A stretch of DNA of 64,000 nucleotides from Balamuthia mandrillaris (Eukaryota > Discosea > Longamoebia > Balamuthiidae), in assembly GCA_031835245.1 (NCBI GenBank), contig JAVKOQ010000018.1:129001-193000 (forward strand), in the 5' to 3' direction. The position numbers and the translations under genes were made by a program. This document shows positions 9,531 through 20,942 of this stretch, piece by piece (position 1 is the stretch's first letter; every line of letters begins with the position of its first letter). The notes under the pieces were generated by a model. The model did not search any database. It saw only the letters and a list, made by a program, of their open reading frames with translations, and was not told where the DNA came from.

Positions 9531-10847
9531 ATGCAAAGCACGCAACACATCTCCAGGTGTTTATCCTTCTCATCATCCCTTTGTGAGAAAAAAAGGTTCG
9601 GCTCACATCTTTTTTGTTACACCAGCAGCAGTGGTAGCGGCCAGAGCAAAAGGTTGAGAGTGCTGAGCTTCAACATCCGCTTTGACAATCCAGCGGATGG
9701 CCTCAACCGATGGAGCCACCGAAGGGAGCGCGTCCGCAACCTCATTCGCTGGCACAGGCCTCACCTGCTGGGCCTCCAAGAGGTGCTTCACTCCCAGCTG
9801 AGGGACCTTGCGGAGGCTCTACAAGGAGAAGGAGGAGGCGGACCCTGCTATGAGTGGTATGGCGTGGGCAGAGAGGACGGGCAGAGCAAAGGGGAGTACT
9901 GTCCCATTTTCTACAGGAAGGACCGCTTTGAGCTTCACCAAAGCGAGGCAGGGAGCTTTGCTCTGTCGGAGACGCCTGAGCGCATTGGCTCGAAGAGTTG
10001 GAATACTGCTTGTACGTATGAGGGCTCTCTTCACGTTCTCTGTTTCTCCTCTCCTCTCGTGCTAGCGTTCTCTCGTTCTCTCGTTCTGTCTTCTCTATTC
10101 CTTTGCTTCTCTCGCTTGTTTCTTTTCTATTCCTGTTCTTCTTCTTCTTCTTCTTCTTCTTCTTCTTTTTCTTCTTGTTCTTCCTTCTCCTCCTCCTCTT
10201 CCTTCTCCTCCTCCCCCTCCTCCTCCTCCTCCTTTCGTCATCCTCGTCGCTTTTCCGTCTTCTTACAATCACATGGCATCCCTTTTGTGTTAACGCCCCG
10301 CTTTAAAGGCCCACGCATCTGTAGCTACGTGGTGCTTAAGGATCGCAAAACTGGAAGACTGGTCCTCTTCTTCAACACTCACTTGGACCATCGCAGCGCC
10401 CAGGCCAGGTGCAAAGGCGCTGAGCTCATTGTGCAAACTGCGTCGGGCCTGTACCACAACTTCCATCAGCGCAGCCCTTCTTCTCTCCCTCCAGTAGTTA
10501 TCATCACTGGGGACATGAATGTTCCGGAAGAGGATGCAGTGGTACAGAAAGTGTTTTGCAGCTCTGCTTCATCCCTTTCTCTCGTGAACGCAAGAGAGCG
10601 CTCTCTTTGGAGACATGGTTGCAGCGGCTCCTTCACTGGCTTTGACCCCCAACAAAGAACAATTGAGGAACAGGGAGATGAAGCTACCAACAGACGAAAC
10701 CTCATCGACCACATCTTTGTCAGCAATGAAGAGAAAGAGTTAGAAGGCGTTAAGGTGCTGAGCTATGCGGTTTTGCCGGATCACTATGATGGCAAATACG
10801 TTTCTGACCATCGACCAGTGGCAGTGGACTTGTTGCTTTCGTGTTAA
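9531..10847 (+). CDS. Endonuclease/exonuclease/phosphatase (EEP) family enzyme
   Basis: Mg-dependent phosphodiesterase of the DNase I-like fold. The core runs to 10011, and after an intron of about 300 bp made mostly of CTT/CTC repeats it resumes at 10309. All motifs are present: FNIRFDNPADG, LGLQEVL (catalytic Glu), YCPIFYR, FFNTHLDHRS, ITGDMNVPEED (Asp/Asn), IDHIFVS and SDHRPVAV (general-base His). The short regular layout resembles bacterial and fungal metal-dependent hydrolases of the ElsH type rather than APE1 or sphingomyelinases. Substrate is not deducible. The 5' end has a 69-nt segment (9557-9625) that can be either a spliced intron (316 residues) or retained coding (339 residues), since it is a multiple of three and open. 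Confidence 0.88.
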   Translation: MQSTQHISRCLSFSSSLCEKKRFGSHLFCYTSSSGSGQSKRLRVLSFNIRFDNPADGLNRWSHRRERVRNLIRWHRPHLLGLQEVLHSQLRDLAEALQGEGGGGPCYEWYGVGREDGQSKGEYCPIFYRKDRFELHQSEAGSFALSETPERIGSKSWNTACTYEGSLHVLCFSSPLVLAFSRSLVLSSLFLCFSRLFLFYSCSSSSSSSSSSFSSCSSFSSSSSFSSSPSSSSSFRHPRRFSVFLQSHGIPFVLTPRFKGPRICSYVVLKDRKTGRLVLFFNTHLDHRSAQARCKGAELIVQTASGLYHNFHQRSPSSLPPVVIITGDMNVPEEDAVVQKVFCSSASSLSLVNARERSLWRHGCSGSFTGFDPQQRTIEEQGDEATNRRNLIDHIFVSNEEKELEGVKVLSYAVLPDHYDGKYVSDHRPVAVDLLLSC

Positions 10848-11038
10848 AGAGGAAGAGGGAGGGAGTGGGAGAAAAAGAGAGGGAGGACAAGAAAAAAAAA
10901 AGTTTACAAGTACAGTCTTTGTTCGTTTTGCAGGAAGAATAAGTGGAGAAGGAAGAGGCTCTAACATACAACGAAATGAAGCAAACCAAACATAAAAACA
11001 ACCAATGAACCGACCGTTGAGATCTTCTTCTCCTTCTT

Positions 11039-13325
11039 TCAAGTGTCTTTGCGGCGACCGTTGGAGGAACGAAGACCACCTTTGGGAGGCAATGGAGGAG
11101 GAGTGGACGGCGGAGGAGAGGAAGGCAGCGAAGAAGTTGAGGAAGTAGGAGAACTGGGAATATCTCTCGGGCTCGTTGTGCCGATGCCCTTCAGCGCGAG
11201 TTTTTCCTGTAGCTCCGCCACCGAATAGCCGGAGCGCGGAAGAGTGGGCGTGGATCTGGACAGCGGGGAGCTTAACGTGCCATAAGCCGAGGGTGTGGAG
11301 GCCTTTCGTCCATGTTGAATCGTACTGCCGCCTACAGGGCCTCCAACCCCGCTGCCGGACGACGGAGAAGAAGGAGCAGGGGAAGAAGGACCCGATAAAG
11401 GAGAAGAAGGAGAAGAAGAGTACATCATGGACATTGGTCGAGTACCGTCTGATGCGCGACGAGGGCTTGAGGTATCTGCATTGGCTATTGTTGCGGCGGA
11501 TTGGGAGGGAGGGGAACCTCCGCCGCTGCTGTAAACATTTCGAAGGTCAGGAGAAGACACCGAACCGCTCATCATCAACGCCAGTGGAGTTGGCACTCGT
11601 GTGTTGCTTGTAGGAGGCTGACCACGAGGAGAGATCGGAGGAGAAGGGCCGGTGGAGGGAGGAGGAGAGGCTACGGGAGAGGAGTTGGCGCTGGAGAAGG
11701 GCAGGGTGGGGCGTGGGGGACGTGAGGGCTTGCGATAGCTCGAGTTTCCTATTTCTGGTACGCCGCCTCCTCCCCACGTTACTGTTGGTTTTTTTGAATG
11801 AAGAGTCGGTAATGTGAGAAAAGAGCAAAGAGGACAGAAACAATAGTATAAGAAGATAGCATTACCTCCACGATTGGCTCTCCTCTTGATCTTCTTCAAG
11901 ACTAACGGCTGCGATGCAGTCATCGTAACAGGCTCCCACTGCGCAGGCGAATTGCTGCCGCTATTATTACCGTTGAACGACGAAGAAGAACTGCTTTTGT
12001 TCTCTTTCTTGACGCGCATGGGAGAGTATGAGCTGCAGAGAGATTCCCTGTTGGCGGGCGGAGGCACCGCTTGGCATCCGTTTGGCACGTTGGGAGGCCC
12101 GTTCGGCTGCGATGGTCTTCCTTTTCGTACTCTTCCTCCTATTTTTTTTTTAATGGTTTGTTAGCTTCCGTTCTTTTTTTTTTTTTCATCTTCTCATTTT
12201 CTTTCTTCTCCAACAACGAAAAGAAGTACTTAGAAGACAAAGCGTACCAATACTTCGAACTTGACTAGCTTTCACTTTTTTGAGATAGGAGTTTGGTCCA
12301 CAAAACTGGACGATGTATCTCCTCCGATCCACAGCCACAAGCATCTTCCCAGAGGATGAAGAGCTCACCAAGCTCTTTTTCCTCTTCTTCTCCGTCTCGT
12401 TCTCCTTCTTCTTTTTCACTCTCATTGCCACCACCCCTCTTTGCGAGGAGGAGGGAGAGGAGTAAGTGCTAGCTTTGTTGTTGCTGTTCTTGTTTTTACT
12501 CTTCATTTTTTGGGTGATTGTCTTCACTTTTTTGGAGGAGTTGCTTGAGGCGTTGCTGTTCTTTCGTGGAGAGCGACTTTGTTTTCTTTCCGTTGTTGTT
12601 GGTGTTGAGGCTGTGGTGATAATGGAAGAGGAGGACGAGGAAAGTTCTTCGGCAGCTTCGTCCTCGTCTTCGTCCTCATTTTCGGTTTTGATGGAAGAAG
12701 AAGAGGAGGTTGGTGTTGCGGCGTTGTTAGCTTCAGTCTCTTCCTCTGGTTTGTTGTTCTCGTCTTGTACTTGTTGTTGCGTCGTTTCTTGTTCTTTTTT
12801 GTCTTCCGCTTTTTCGTTTTCCTTACCCTCTTCTCCTTCTTCGTTAACTTTCTGCTCTCCTTCATTCCTTTCTGTTTGTTCATCTTTTTGTCCTTCTTCG
12901 ACTTGTCCTTCTACTTTCTCTTTTTTATCTTGTTGTTGTTGTTGTTGGTCTTGTTCTTGTGGTTGAGGTTGTGCTGGTTGTTTCTTTCTCTTCCTTCTTT
13001 TGAGGACTTCCAAGATGAAGGCCTCGTAATATTTCCCATCTTCATGTTTGGCCTCCACTTTGTCCCCTCTTCTCAATTTGGGCACAAAGAGATGCACAAA
13101 CACGTCCTCTTCCACTTCCTGCTCCTCGTCCTCATCATCCACCACGTCTTCCTCTTCTTCGTCGGTCTCCGTGCCCTCCGTTCCAAAGGACCTTTCGCTG
13201 ATGCTCAGCCCAGAGTCATCCTCGGTGAGATCTTTGGACTCGGAGTCAGACCGAGGGGAAGGGAGTTCAACGGAGGTTTGCCCAGAGAGACGTAATGGCG
13301 GCTGTGTTGCCGAAGCAGTCTCCAT
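11039..13325 (-). CDS. Large disordered protein with a Tudor/SH3-like region
   Basis: Three exons (13325-12248, 12138-11866, 11748-11039) sum to 2,061 nt, 686 residues. Acidic N-terminus, then an SH3-barrel-like segment containing LRRGDKVEAKHEDGKYYEAF, followed by a long Gln/Glu/Lys/Ser linker (poly-Q at about residues 125-135) and a second strand set (KMLVAVDRRRYIVQFCGPNSY) that may complete the barrel. Exons 2-3 are Pro/Ser-rich with AT-hook-like GRVRKGRPS and a PPPLPPK SH3-ligand motif near the end. The layout suggests a chromatin reader or scaffold; that is inference. An upstream Met at 13415 exists, but an A-run separates it from the chosen start. Convergent with the EEP gene. Confidence 0.72.
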
Positions 13326-13424
13326 CTCGCGGCTTATTTTTTTTTTTTTTTTGTTCGAACAAAATGCCTTTTCCTCCGCTCCTTGTGGTCCTTTCGTTAT
13401 GGTGTCGCTCAGCATTACATGATT

Positions 13425-13645
13425 TAACGTCGACTAATTGACCAACGCGCAATGGTTTGGTTTGGCGGCAGTCCTTTTTTCTCCGCTAAAAGTAGCAGGG
13501 AATCGCAGGGACTTTTTCCGCTGGCCTTTGCTACCTTGCCATTTCTTTTCAGTCCATTCATTAACACCAAAGTCGACAAATAAAAACGGGGTTTCGGAGT
13601 TCATTTGATCTCCCAATCGAAAACCAAAAAGGCACTTGTCGACAA
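13425..13645. repeat. Interspersed repeat, copy 1
   Basis: Shares an ordered series of blocks with the sequence at 22800-23060: a GACC-n-CAATGGTT block, TTTGGCGG, AAAAGTAGCAGGGAA followed by CGCA, a TTGCCATTTC-TTTCAGTC block, and GTCGAC sites near both sides and inside. Similarity is clear by eye over more than 120 bp with small indels. It lies upstream of the Tudor-like gene and carries no ORF. Likely a short non-autonomous mobile element. Confidence 0.75.
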
Positions 13646-14070
13646 CAAACGAAATCTGATCGAAAATAAAATTTTAACACTCATTTTTTGAAATTCTTAA
13701 ACTTTTTTTCAAATTTCGCGCACAACAAAAAAAAATAAAAAGAAGTGAAAAAAAAAAGGGGGGGAGAGCCGAAAAAGAAAAATAAATAAACCAAGGGGAG
13801 CGAAACAAGGTAGTGCACCAGAGATCAAAGGATCATCCCCCCCTTCTTCTCTTAGTTGTTGCTTGCATCGGTGTTTTTTTTTTTTGGTGTGTACACTTGG
13901 TGTGTTTTTTTTTAACTTATGGAGTCTATGTTTTCGTGTGTCTAGTGTTGTCCTCTCTTCCTCCGCATCTTCTAATGTTCTATCGGTCACACTACACTTT
14001 TTCTTATTATTGTTATTGTGTCATCCCAATAGAGCTTCCCCCTTTGTGATTCGATTTTCAATCAACAACC
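13646..14070. other. AT- and homopolymer-rich upstream region
   Basis: Contains A-runs, a G-run at 13760-13766 and T-runs, ending in a pyrimidine-rich leader before the ATG at 14071. No gene seen. Confidence 0.45.
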
Positions 14071-16126
14071 ATGCGACAGGCCTCACAAAAGTACAAAGAT
14101 TTGGTGAGGAGCTTGTACAATGCTCGGGAGGCCCCCAAGACGCCTCTCCTCTCCATGAGGGTGAGCCGCCTGGCCTCGCAGCTCGATCCGGAGGGCTTGT
14201 GGGCTCCTGAATTTTTGGACAGCCGCTCCCGCACTCGCCGCGTGGTGGGCCTCAGGGACAGGTTCCTTCAAGAGGAGGATGAGGCCCTCGCGCAGCAGCT
14301 GGAGAAGCAGGTCAGCCGCGAGGCTGCCTTGCTCTACTCCGACAACCCCAGGGAGTTTGAGGAGATCTGCCGTGAGCAGGAGAAGGTCCGTGAGGAGGAG
14401 GAGGAGCAGGTTGCCGCCTACAAGGAGGCCTTTGCTCGCTATGATCCCTTTGTGGAGGAGAAGATTCGCAGCATCCAAAAAGTTAAACACAGCGACCTTG
14501 GAGACGTGAGCTCCTCTCACCTCTACCAGCAGCTGAAGGAGCTTGACGCCGGCGCTGCGCGCCTCTATCAAGAGGCCAAGGCCGCTCGTAACCCCACTCT
14601 CGATGACTTGCGTCGCTGGATCCCCGACGCCGCTGGTGTTCTTGCCAAGAACAAGGACTGGGAGGCCTTCTGGAGGGCCATGAAGAAGACCCAATCCGCT
14701 TTGGGATATGCCAATCTGCAAAGGTTCTACGACCCTCAGAACTACCTTCGTCAGCAGCAGAAGCGAGAGCAGATCAACAACATCTTTGCCAAGTACGGCA
14801 AGGGTTCTCCCTTGCAAGTATTGACGCAGCTCAAGCGGGAGATCAGCCAACAGCTCGACCGCGAGGAGGAGCAGCAACAGGCCCGCGCTAAGCGCAACGA
14901 ATTCATCGACATGGTCAATGCTGAGCTGGAGGAGAACGTGGTGTCCACCCCTCAGGAGGAGCGCCAGTATGAACAGTGGGTATTGTTGCACAGAAAGGTT
15001 AAAGCTGCCATTGCCGAGCTTGAACTCGAGGGAGGGTATGTTACTTCTATTTTTCTCTTCTCCTATTCTTTTTCTTATTTGTTCAATTTTTTTCTTGCTT
15101 TTTCTCTTTTTTATTTTCCTTTCTTTTCTTTTCTTTTCTGTTGTTCTTTCTCCATTGAACCCTCTTCGTTTCCTTTTCAAAACCGCCTAACTGTTATTTT
15201 CAACAAAACAAATAACAGAGAAAGAGATAGGACATACTACTCTCTCTTCAGAGATGAGAGAGAAGGACAGGCACCCGAGGTAATGCCCTCCCCTGCGGAG
15301 GTACTCCCCAACTACCCCGAGCTGCCCGACCGGCTCGCCACCTACAATAAGCTCATCAAGGACATGGACCACCTGCTTGAGGACAGCCGCCCCTGGTATG
15401 CTGAGAAGAACTTTTACCAAGGTGCTCCCTTGGAGCGTGTGCCCTTCCCCAAGATCCGCAGCGACATAGTTTCCTCCATGTTTAGCCAACAGGAGGAGCT
15501 GCAGCTGCGCTATCCTAACTGGCAGAAAGTGGAGGCGAGCCTTGGAGAGAGCCTCAACGTCACCTTTGTTAAGGACATCCTGGACGAGGCCCTCAGGAGC
15601 GCCCGCCCCCTCGAGGAGCTCACTTCTTTGGACGCCCTCGCCGAAACCATCGTGGAGGTGAAGAAAAGGGCCAAGCAAGGCGCCGCTCGCCCACAGGACC
15701 AGCAAGACTACGACCGGGCCGTTCAGCTGTTGAAACAAAGCAAGGAGCAGGCAGAGGCCTATAACAAGGCCCTCTGGTCCGGCAAGCTGCCCAACAGCGA
15801 ACGCTCTAAGAGGATAGCACAGGAGCTCTCTCAGAAGCCCAACGAGAAGTATGAGAATGCTGCTGCTGTAGCCGTACGTTTTCTTCTCTTTCTCTCTCTC
15901 CCTGCCCCTTTTTTATTTTCTCCTTTCTTTTGTCGTTTCTTTCTTTTTTTCTTGTCGTTTCTTTCTTTTTTGTCGTTTCTTTCTTTCTTTCTTTCTTCCT
16001 TTCTTTTTTTTTCTTCCTTTCTTTCTTCCTTTCTTTCTTTCTTTCTTTCTTCCTTTCTTCCTTTCTTTCTTTTTTTCTTCCTTTCTTTCTTCCTTTCTTC
16101 CTTTCTTCCTTTCAATCGCTCCCTCT

Positions 16127-16163
<37 letters not shown>

Positions 16164-16549
16164 GTTGAATGTTACTAATGTTTTCATGCCCCTTTGTTTT
16201 CCCTTTTCTCTCTTAGTTGCAAGTGGTGGATGAGCAGAAGGCGTTGGCGGAGCAAGCCATAAAAGAGTTTGAGGGTGTGTTGGACATGTTCCGTTCCCAA
16301 TGGCACAGGTTCTACACGGATACCTTTGACGACTTGTGGGCTCAACATCCCGAGTGGAGGGAGGAGTTCCTCAACGAGATGCGGCAGAACCGTTGGGATC
16401 CCGACGACTGGGAGCACAACTACAACCACGAGTTGGCGCAGAAGGACCTGCCCGAGTTCTTCAAGAAGAGGTACCCGCCTTTGCCCCGCCAGCAGACCCC
16501 TTTCATCAAAGACAGACCGGTAGAAACGGATCACCACCACCACCACTAA
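14071..16549 (+). CDS. Helical protein of unknown function with C-terminal His tract
   Basis: Three exons (14071-15035, 15219-15873, 16217-16549) total 1,953 nt, 650 residues. Predicted almost wholly alpha-helical and charged, with many Glu/Gln/Arg and regularly placed Tyr/Trp, for example RRWIPDAAGVLAKNKDWEAF and MFRSQWHRFYTDTFDDLW. The N-terminus (MRQASQKYKDLVRSLYNAR) is basic and could be a mitochondrial presequence or part of the fold. The protein ends with five natural His codons. Strong codon bias towards GAG/CTC/GCC suggests good expression. I do not recognise a family; a mitochondrial complex subunit is a guess only. Intron 2 is a 343-bp pyrimidine tract. Confidence 0.85.
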
Positions 16550-16686
16550 AACGTAAAAACGAAGCGCTTTTCTCTTTCTTTTATAAACTTTCTCCGTTCT
16601 TGTTGTTTAGCTGTTCTTCCTTTTGTTTGTTTGTTTGTTTTTTTTTGCTTCTTGCCCTCTCCCCTCTCCCTCTATTCTTTGGGCTT

Positions 16687-16733
<47 letters not shown>

Positions 16734-16819
16734 GTTCTCTTTGTTGTTCTCTTCTCTTCATCGTTCGCTTCTCTTCGGCCGCATATTTTTCGTTTGTGTG
16801 TACAACAAAAAGGCGGGAG

Positions 16820-17257
16820 ATGGAGGGAGGAGGGGAGGGAACACCAGTGTTGCTGGCGGTGGCTGCGTCGACGCCGGTTGTGATGGAGCTGGTGTGGGTG
16901 CGAGGAACGGAGGAAGCTGTGAAAGACGCAACCAGAGGGCTGGGTAAGAAAGGCAGAACGAAAGGAGGCGCCTCCTCACGTACGCTTTCACCACCACCCA
17001 CCCCTCCACCTTTGGTCCTGCTGCTTCGCTGACGCAGCCCCCACTGAAGAACAGCAACAGCATAGGGTTGTGACTTGGGTGGCAGACCCGAAGGACAGCA
17101 CTCCTCTCGGGAGGTTCAAGAAGATAACGATGCTGGACGACTTCCATTATCAACGGTGGCGACCCCAAGACGACGACGCTGAGGTCGAATATCTGCTTTG
17201 CGCCGCTCATGGGCTCGACGTTCGAACGGCGAGGAACCACAGGTAACTCGAGGGAGA

Positions 17258-17351
<94 letters not shown>

Positions 17352-18625
17352 AGAGGAGCAAAAGAGAGGAGCGAAGAGAAGAAGAGAGCAAAGAGGCAAG
17401 ACTTATTGACCAAGCATCTATCGCTTGTTAAAGCGTTCTCTATTGTGTGCCCAAAGAGGCGGGGGAACAGGAGCTGGAGTGCAGTTTCATCGGCGCCAAG
17501 CAAGACCCAAGTGTGACCCAGGATATGCCGCAGGCCACGCTCGATATTTTGAGCAAGTGCGATGTGTGGAACCGCTTCGTTCAGGGCAAACCGATACGCA
17601 CCGACTTTGAAACGGCCGTCAAGGTCATCTACATCTGCTTCGTGGAGGAGACGGACGAGGGCATCGCCTTTGCTAAGCTCGAACAAGAGAAATCGAAGAG
17701 CAAGAAAGGGTCGGATGAGGAGAAGAAAGACAGCGGCGCTGGGGCTACGTCAGAGAAGCAACCAAAGGAAGCGGAGGAGTGGGCGCGAGTGAAAGCGTAC
17801 GTGGGGCAGGCGCGCACCCTGCGATACAGATGGGGTGCCCACGCCGCCACTTCAGGCACGACATCGCACCTCAGGGACGTCATGCGGTGCCTCGAAGGCG
17901 CGACGATGCTCGATGTGGACGCGGTGAAAAGGACCGCGCTGTGCGACAGAGCGATAGCGAGGAGCTATTTGGATCGGCTGCAGGCAGTGAAGAACGAGGT
18001 GGACGCGATGCGAGCCAAAAAAGCCAAGAACGAGGCCATGAACGAGAAGCAACGAGCCAAGCGCGCGCAGCGGCAACAGGAGAAGCGGAACAAAGAAGCC
18101 GAGGAGGAACTGGTGAAGAAGAAGCTGGCCGAAGAGGCGAGTGCACAGCTTAAAGCAGAACAACACGATACGAACGAGAAGGAGGAGAAGGAACGGCAGA
18201 AAGGAGAAAAGGACGCAACCACCACATCGCCACCAAAGCGACCAAGAATGACAAAAGAGGAACGACAAAAGATGCGGGCAGAAGCAAAGAAGCTAAAAGA
18301 GATTGAGAGAGAGAAAGAACGGAAAAAGAAAGAACACGCGAAAAAACTACAGCAAAAGGAGAAAGAGAAAGAGAGACAGAAAAACCAAAAAGCAAAAGAA
18401 AAGGCGAAGCAGAAAGACGAGGCGTGGGTGAGAGGAGAAGAGAGGATGTACATAGAGGCGTGCCGAGTGTGGCTGTTCGTGTTGGAGGAGAACGTCGAGG
18501 ACTTGGACGCCAGAGAGACCTATTGGATAGAGCGACTGCGGCTGCAGGATATGCGTGTGGGCTACAATGTGCAATCGGGCAGAGGCGAGAACACGAACAA
18601 CCACTGGAGTTCCTCCGCCACTTGA
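16820..18625 (+). CDS. Divergent GIY-YIG nuclease-like protein with charged insertion
   Basis: Exons 16820-16943, 17038-17242 and 17434-18625 give 1,521 nt, 506 residues, all phases matching. Elements in the order of a GIY-YIG nuclease can be read: VIYICFVEE near residue 173, AYVGQA near 231, LRYRWGAH (Arg and His) near 240, and ETYWIERL followed by GYNVQSG near 469-490, the place of the metal-binding Glu and the terminal GYN loop. Between the first two motifs is a Lys/Ser-rich loop, and about residues 290-440 are an extreme Lys/Glu/Arg helix containing the NLS-like PPKRPR. The N-terminal 170 residues are unassigned. If active it would cut DNA with a single metal; the canonical GIY Gly and Tyr are altered, so activity is open. 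Intron 2 carries a (GA)n run. Confidence 0.68.
17257..17347. repeat. (GA)n microsatellite inside an intron
   Basis: Nearly pure AG dinucleotide run of about 90 bp filling much of intron 2 of the GIY-YIG-like gene. On the transcript it is purine-rich, unlike the CT tracts of most introns here. Confidence 0.95.
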
Positions 18626-18736
18626 GAGAGGAAGCAAAAGAAAAAAAAGCAAAGCAAAAGGAATAGGAATAGTCATAATAATTTTATACAAACAAAACAC
18701 AAAAAAACACAGAAGCATGGGTCTCACCTTTGTCAG

Positions 18737-20942
18737 TTAGTTAGAGGAACGTTGTTGCTGATGATAAGACCGGAAGAAGGGATGCCGGAGAGCCTCCTCC
18801 GGTGTGATGCGTTTCCGCGGATCCAACGCGGTGGTGGCGTGCAACAGCTCCACAAAGTGGTGCAGGTCGCTGGCATCGTCCGCAGCGCCCGCCACCGCCA
18901 TCACCTCCTTTTTCACTCGATCCTTTTTCTTTGTGGCCGCTTCATTCTGCAAGTACGTCACCACTTTGACCATCACCTTTTGTTGCTGTGGTTGCTCGAT
19001 GGCAGCAGGTGAAGACTGCAGCGGTTCTGATCCAACTTGTTGCAAAAATTGAAAGTTGGAGTTAAAGTGTTGAGTGGCAAAGTGGCTTTGACGAAGAAGT
19101 TTCTTGGGAAAAGGACCTTTGGCTTCTTGAAAGAGCCGCAGCATGTCGTTGTTGCTGTTGCCTTGAAACATTGGTCTTCCGGTGTAAAGCTCAAAGAGAG
19201 TCACCCCAACGCTCCACATGTCATAAGCGGGGGATAAGAAAGAAGAGAAAGATGCGGAAGAAGAAGAAGAAGAAGATGAGGCATCGTGGTGGGGAAGGCC
19301 CAAGATGACCTCAGGGGCGCGGTACCAGCGGCTACCGACGTAAGGGGTGGCAGAGGTGTTGTTGCAGCAGGTGTCCTCGAAGAAGCAAGCGCTGCCAAAG
19401 TCTGCTAATTTGCAGTGCACATTGCTCTCATCGACCTTCAGAAAAAAAAAGTCAGAAAAACAAAAAAAAGAAGAAAGTGATAAAGAACAAGCGTACCAAG
19501 ATGTTATCAGGTTTGATGTCACAATGGAGGACGCGGCATTGTTTGAGGTGATAGAGAGCACAAAAGAGTTTAAAGGCGTAGAGTTTAACAGCGTTGAGAG
19601 GAAAGCCAATGTTCTTACCGTGCTTTTTCAACAATTCTCTCAGGTTTACACTTTAGAATAAAAAAAGAACAATATGAAGTTAGTCATTGCAACACCAATA
19701 TAACAAAAGAGAGGAATAAAGAGGGGGGAAGTACCTCATTGGCTCAAAGACCAAACAAAGATGATCCCTGTCCTCAAAGTGAGAGAGAAAGCGAATGCAG
19801 CAGCTCTTCTCCGGTTCACCAATCGAGGAGAGCCGCTGCAAAATGGCAACTTCCTGTCTGCCTGTTCTCTTCATGGCCTCATTGTTGCGCATCAACTTGA
19901 CAGCCACCTCTTCTTTCTCTTTCTCCTCTTGCTGCAGATCCTGTGCTCTGACGACAACGCTGAATACACCTCTTCCAAAGGTGGAGAGTACCTTATAGCG
20001 ACCAGCGGGGCCCAAGAGCTCTCCAAAGCGAGGGCAGTAATAGCCTTCCGTGTCGTTTTGGAGCTCCCCGCCCTCCACCATTGCTGCTGTAGCACTCGGA
20101 AGAGGAATAGACTCGCAGCAGTCCGAAAACATGTCAAACAGGTCTTCCTCTTTGTTACTGTTGTTGTCTTTCTTGACTTCCTCAGCGACAGCTGTTGTCG
20201 TCACGTCCTGCAAAACAGTAGAGTTATTACTCAACAAAGAACTTTGGTGGGACTGATGTTGTGGGCTTTGCCTGTTCTTCTCGTTTGTCTCCTCTTCCAC
20301 GACCGTCGTTTCGCCAGCGGAGGACAACTGTGGTGCATGTTGTGATGGTTGCTGCTGAGAATGATCGGAGGAAGAGGAAGAGGAAGAGGGGGAGGAAGAT
20401 TTGGAATACTTGGCCAAGATGGCTTTCCGCCGTTCCAAGCGTTGCCTGCGAAGCTCCTCCTCGCTCTGCTCCTGTTTTTGTTGTTGTTGCAGTTGTTGCT
20501 CCACCAGGCGCTGGTACTCCTGCTGTCGTTCCGTCTCTAAGAGAGTAGGAGAGTTTTCGGTTTGCAGGAGAATGGGGGTGGTGAGCGGAGATTCATCATT
20601 CGCAGAGGAAGAGGAATAAGGGGAAGAAGAATAGTCTTGTTCTCTGCTGCGGCTGCGGCTCTCTCGCCCTCGGTCTTCTCTGTAAGACCGACGATCGTCA
20701 TACCGGCGGTCGCGGTGACGGTGAGAGCGATAGTCTCGTTTGTGCTTTTCCCTAGAACTGTCTGTCGTTCGTTCGACTCTGGCTTTCTTTGAGGCAGAAG
20801 AAGCGGACGAGGGAGAACGAGAGCGATCCGATCGGCGATGATGATGTTTATGGTACGAAGAGGAAGAAGAAGAGGAGTATCGATCGTAAGCTTCCTCCTC
20901 GTGAGGTCTTTTTCTGTAGGAAGATCGGGAGGCTACTTTCAT
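18737..20942 (-). CDS. PRP4-type spliceosomal protein kinase (PRPF4B family)
   Basis: CMGC kinase that phosphorylates tri-snRNP proteins during B-complex formation. Three exons (20942-19735, 19650-19497, 19435-18737) give 686 residues. Residues 1-300 are Arg/Ser/Lys-rich with RSRSREQ-type runs, as in PRPF4B. The kinase domain begins GRYKVLSTFGRGVFSVVVRA with AVKLMRNNEAMKRTG following, a sequence typical of PRP4. The HRD motif reads LHCDIKPDN (PRP4 kinases have H-A-D or H-C-D here), then KLADFGSA, VGSRWYRAPEVILG and the CMGC helix FELYTGRPMFQG. An Asp/Ser insert precedes the DMWS motif. Convergent with the GIY-YIG-like gene, 112 bp between stops. Confidence 0.93.

Noticed and set aside
9172-9657. 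Plus-strand ORF upstream of the EEP core as its 5' exon (MAKKEPKQQG)
   Set aside because: Its phase at the GTGTTT donor does not fit the acceptor before the EEP core, whereas the MQSTQH frame does.
14083-15180. 365-codon minus-strand ORF within the 14071-16549 gene
   Set aside because: Antisense shadow of a high-GC3 gene; composition is Leu/Val-rich without motifs, and the plus-strand exons fit in frame.
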